The notes below the pieces were generated by a model. That model was not told the DNA's origin. It did not search any database and saw only the letters and a program-made list of their open reading frames with translations. From contig JAHIQM010000010.1 in NCBI GenBank assembly GCA_018902545.1, forward strand, positions 1 through 64,000: 64,000 bases of DNA, written 5' to 3'. The stretch's first letter is position 1. Each line of letters begins with the position of its first letter. The DNA comes from Pseudomonadota bacterium. Lineage in GTDB: Bacteria > Desulfobacterota > Desulfovibrionia > Desulfovibrionales > Desulfomicrobiaceae. Shown here in pieces: positions 57,533-64,000 of this stretch. The position numbers and the translations under genes are program-made.

Positions 57533-58358
57533 GCGTCCCTGCGCTTGCGGAAAATTTTCTCCTTCTCCCGCACGGGCTCGAATTTGTCAGCATGCCTGGA
57601 GAACTTGAGACTCTCCTTGCTTCCCAAACACAAAAACCCCCCAGGGCAGAGGCTGTCAACAAAAAGTCCCACCACCCGATCCTGCAGCTCGCGGTCGAAA
57701 TAGATGAGTACGTTGCGGCAGACGACCAGGTGCATTTCCCCGAAAACTCCGTCCGTGACCAGGTTGTGCTCGGAAAAAAAGATCCGCTCTTTCAGGAAGG
57801 GCCGCAGCAACGCCCGTTTGTTGTTGGCCGTGTAGTAATCTGCAAAGGAGTTTTCCCCGCCCGCCTGCTGGTATTTGGCCGTGTAGTCCTTGAGCTGCGC
57901 CAGCGGGAAGGCAGCCTCCTGGGCCTGCTTCAGGATGGCGCGGTTGAAATCCGTGGCGTAGATCTGCCCACGGTCGCGCATCCCGGCCTCGTGCAGCAGG
58001 ATGGCCATGGAGTACACTTCCTGCCCGGCCGAACAGCCCGCGTGCCAGATTTTAAAAGACGGATAGGTGCCGAGCATGGGCAATATCTCGTCCCTGAGCG
58101 CTTTGTAGAATGATGGATCCCTGAACATCTCGGAGACATTGATGGACAGGTCCTGCAGAAAGATGCGGAACATGGCCTCGTCATGCAGCACGGCGTGCTG
58201 CAGCATCGAGATGGAGGCAAACCCGGAGAGACTCAGGCGGTGCTCGATGCGGCGCTTGAGGTGGGCCATGGAGTAGTTGCGAAAATCGTACCCGTACTTG
58301 AGGTGGACGGCTTCCAGCAACAGGCTGAGCTCGATGCGTTCGGTCTCGGGATGCACGT

Positions 58359-58362
<4 letters not shown>
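57529..58362 (-). CDS. CheR-type glutamate methyltransferase
   Basis: A 277-residue SAM-dependent methyltransferase with the helical CheR N-terminal domain (HLKRRIEHRLSLSGF), the SAM motif WHAGCSAGQEVYSMA and VVCRNVLIYFD. CheR normally methylates receptor glutamates. It lies between a hybrid kinase and a receiver-less CheB, overlapping both by four bases, with no chemoreceptor gene nearby. Confidence 0.93.
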
Positions 58363-62432
<4,070 letters not shown>

Positions 62433-62720
62433 GGTTCACCCTGCAGCTATGTGAAAAGATCTGGGCCTGTGGTCGCGAAAAGGGATCCGCGACAAAATAA
62501 TTGACTGCTCTTATGTCAAATCGCCGCCAAGGGCAACGCATCCAACGTGCATTTCAGGAACTTTTCCAGGTGCAATGGGTGAACTCCCGTTCCGGGGCTT
62601 TCAGCAGTCTGGAGAGATGTAATTCTTGGACAGTCAGACAGAACATGACAAGGCGGACCGGAAACGGCCCGCCTTTTTTTCGCGATGAGAACCTTGGCGA
62701 GAATGTGCCGGATGGCTGGA
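62433..62720 (+). other. Non-coding interval with plus-strand terminator
   Basis: Both flanking genes run on the minus strand, yet the interval ends with a strong plus-strand terminator at 62651-62681. No gene with codon support was seen. It contains the kinase promoter region on the minus strand and may hold a small plus-strand RNA. Confidence 0.35.
62651..62681 (+). terminator. Plus-strand intrinsic terminator without an upstream gene
   Basis: AGGCGGACCG pairs with CGGCCCGCCT (one A-C mismatch) around a GAAA tetraloop and is followed by eight T. On the minus strand the same hairpin is followed only by TTGTC, so it is a weak terminator for the peptidase gene. Confidence 0.75.
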
Positions 62721-64000
62721 TTACTGTACGGAAACTTCAGTCCGGGGCAGGGACGCGGCGCGCACGTGCTCCTCAAGTTGTTCCCGGTAGGCTGCGATTT
62801 CGGCCTTGAAGGCGGGCATTTCCTTGGCGGTGATGGGATCGGCCGGAATGCTTTTGAGCTGCAGGGGGTTCATGGGTTTTCCGTTCAGCCGCATCCGGAA
62901 GCACAGGTGTGGCCCCGTGGCCAGGCCCGTGCTGCCTACGTGTCCGATGATGATGCCCTGTTTGACTTTGGCACCTTTCTTGGTGCCTTTGGCGAACTTG
63001 CTCATGTGGTTGTAGGTGGTGTCGTAGCCGTTGGCGTGTACGATACGGACGTAATTGCCCTGGGAGTTGTTATACCCTGCCTCGGCGATGGTTCCGTCGG
63101 CCACGGCGCTGATGGGGGTGCCCGTGGGGGCGGCGTAGTCGATGGCCGGGTGGGGACGGCTAAAGCCCAGGATGGGGTGTTTGCGATTCATGGAGAAACC
63201 GGAAGAGATGCGCGAGAAGGGCAGCGGGGCCTTGAGAAACGCCTTGCGCAGGGGGCGGCCGCTTTGGTCATAGTATGCGGTGTTGCCTTTGGAGTCCGTG
63301 AATCTGTAGGCGTAGTAGGTCTGGCCCTGGTTGCTGAAGCTGGCAGCGAACAGCGTGCCGTATCCGGAGAAGGTGCCCTCGCGATATTTTTTTTCGACGA
63401 TGACGTTGAAGTTGTCGCCCGCGCGCAGATCGCGGAAGAAATCGATGTCGTAGGCGAAGACGTTGGCCAGTCGTACCGCGAGATCCTCATTCTCCCCGAT
63501 TTTGAGAACTGATCCGAAGAGGCTGCTTTCGATGACGCCGGTCAAGGTCGACGTTTCGACTTCGTAAGGGATGGGTTCCCGCCGGAATTCGTATCCAGAG
63601 TCGGTCATGGCGACAACAAGGCGTTCGGAGGTGTCGATTTCGTACTCAAGGCCGATGAGGGCGCTGTCGGAATAGATCATCGTCCAGGGCTGGCCTGCCT
63701 TCAGTCTGTCCAGCGGATAGACGTCGCGGATCTCGTCGCAAAGGGAGTAGATGTCCGCGAGGGACAGGTGCCCGTCGAGCAGGGTGGTGGGCGTGTCCCC
63801 GCTTTTGACGGTGTCGGTCATGCGCACGAGTTCCGGCTCGCGCAGCAGGTCGTCCGCGATCTGCTTCGCGCTGACCGGAGGGCAGGCCTGGGCCGGGTCG
63901 TCGATCTGGGCCAGATAATCCTGCGCAGCGTTGTCGCCGGGAATGCTTCGCTCGATGTTCGACTGGGTCTCGTCAGGGGTCATGAAATTAAGGGAGATCG
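62721..64000 (-). CDS. M23 peptidase, 5' end outside window
   Basis: A murein endopeptidase of the LytM/M23 type, MepM-like in layout: an N-terminal region with an OapA/LysM-like part (DTVKSGDTPTTLLDGHLSL), a beta-rich middle and the C-terminal M23 domain. Metal residues are seen in RPHPAIDYAAP (HxxxD) and TGPHLCFRM. The last motif is HLC where the classical form is HLH, replacing the second His, a zinc ligand, by Cys. The frame stays open past the ATG at 63983 to the window edge, and no signal or membrane segment is visible, so the true start and membrane anchor probably lie beyond the window. Confidence 0.85.
   Translation of the reverse strand, partial: ISLNFMTPDETQSNIERSIPGDNAAQDYLAQIDDPAQACPPVSAKQIADDLLREPELVRMTDTVKSGDTPTTLLDGHLSLADIYSLCDEIRDVYPLDRLKAGQPWTMIYSDSALIGLEYEIDTSERLVVAMTDSGYEFRREPIPYEVETSTLTGVIESSLFGSVLKIGENEDLAVRLANVFAYDIDFFRDLRAGDNFNVIVEKKYREGTFSGYGTLFAASFSNQGQTYYAYRFTDSKGNTAYYDQSGRPLRKAFLKAPLPFSRISSGFSMNRKHPILGFSRPHPAIDYAAPTGTPISAVADGTIAEAGYNNSQGNYVRIVHANGYDTTYNHMSKFAKGTKKGAKVKQGIIIGHVGSTGLATGPHLCFRMRLNGKPMNPLQLKSIPADPITAKEMPAFKAEIAAYREQLEEHVRAASLPRTEVSVQ

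Overview
The window looks like chromosome of a GC-rich, motile, Gram-negative anaerobe of the Desulfovibrionales (Desulfovibrio/Desulfomicrobium type). That is inferred from the mix of genes: a flavoredoxin-like flavin reductase, FeoAB with its Cys-rich companion, a DsrE-family protein, ThyX in place of ThyA, LPS heptose synthesis, a polar-flagellum FlhF/FlhG pair and a LapG-type adhesin system. No rRNA, tRNA or CRISPR array was found.

Layout. 1-2127: right part of an IS21-family element (istA cut by the window edge, istB, right end). 2209-13655: a minus-strand run ttcA-like, fliR, flhB, flhA, flhF, flhG, fliA, cheY, fliL, two small genes, a tRNA-dihydrouridine synthase and ispH. 13928-18688: rpoZ-dnaJ and moaC (plus), hisH-hisF (minus), hldD (plus). 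18810-25444: a DUF4160/DUF2442 pair, uvrA, flavoredoxin, a diguanylate cyclase and a CgeB-like glycosyltransferase. 25492-29761: rlmE, yebC, ruvC, ruvA, ruvB, thyX. 29762-31715: an AT-rich leader with a perfect DnaA box and a divergent dnaA.

31802-48361 is the most distinctive part: a complete surface-adhesion system. A minus-strand operon encodes a LapB-type ABC exporter, a LapC-type membrane-fusion protein, a LapG-like periplasmic protease and a two-TM sensor whose HD-GYP domain has lost most metal ligands. On the plus strand lie an 1847-aa RTX adhesin (retention module, PAAG site, T1SS-type repeats, VWA domain), a small unknown protein and a TolC-like outer-membrane protein. A hipBA module sits between the two halves. 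The simplest model is a Lap-like circuit in which the degenerate HD-GYP protein plays the part of LapD; this is inference.

48568-49742 carries a tiny membrane-peptide ORF with a possible frameshift, a hicAB module whose operator palindrome overlaps the promoter, and an orphan ribbon-helix-helix protein. 49908-55889 holds feoBA, a DsrE-like protein, a metallo-beta-lactamase-fold protein, a LarE-like sulfur transferase and a ZntB/CorA transporter. 55933-62432 is a tightly overlapping minus-strand signalling operon: hybrid kinase with three receivers, CheR, receiver-less CheB, and a receiver-GGDEF protein. The window ends inside an M23 peptidase gene. Several strong hairpins without an obvious gene upstream are listed as possible small-RNA loci.
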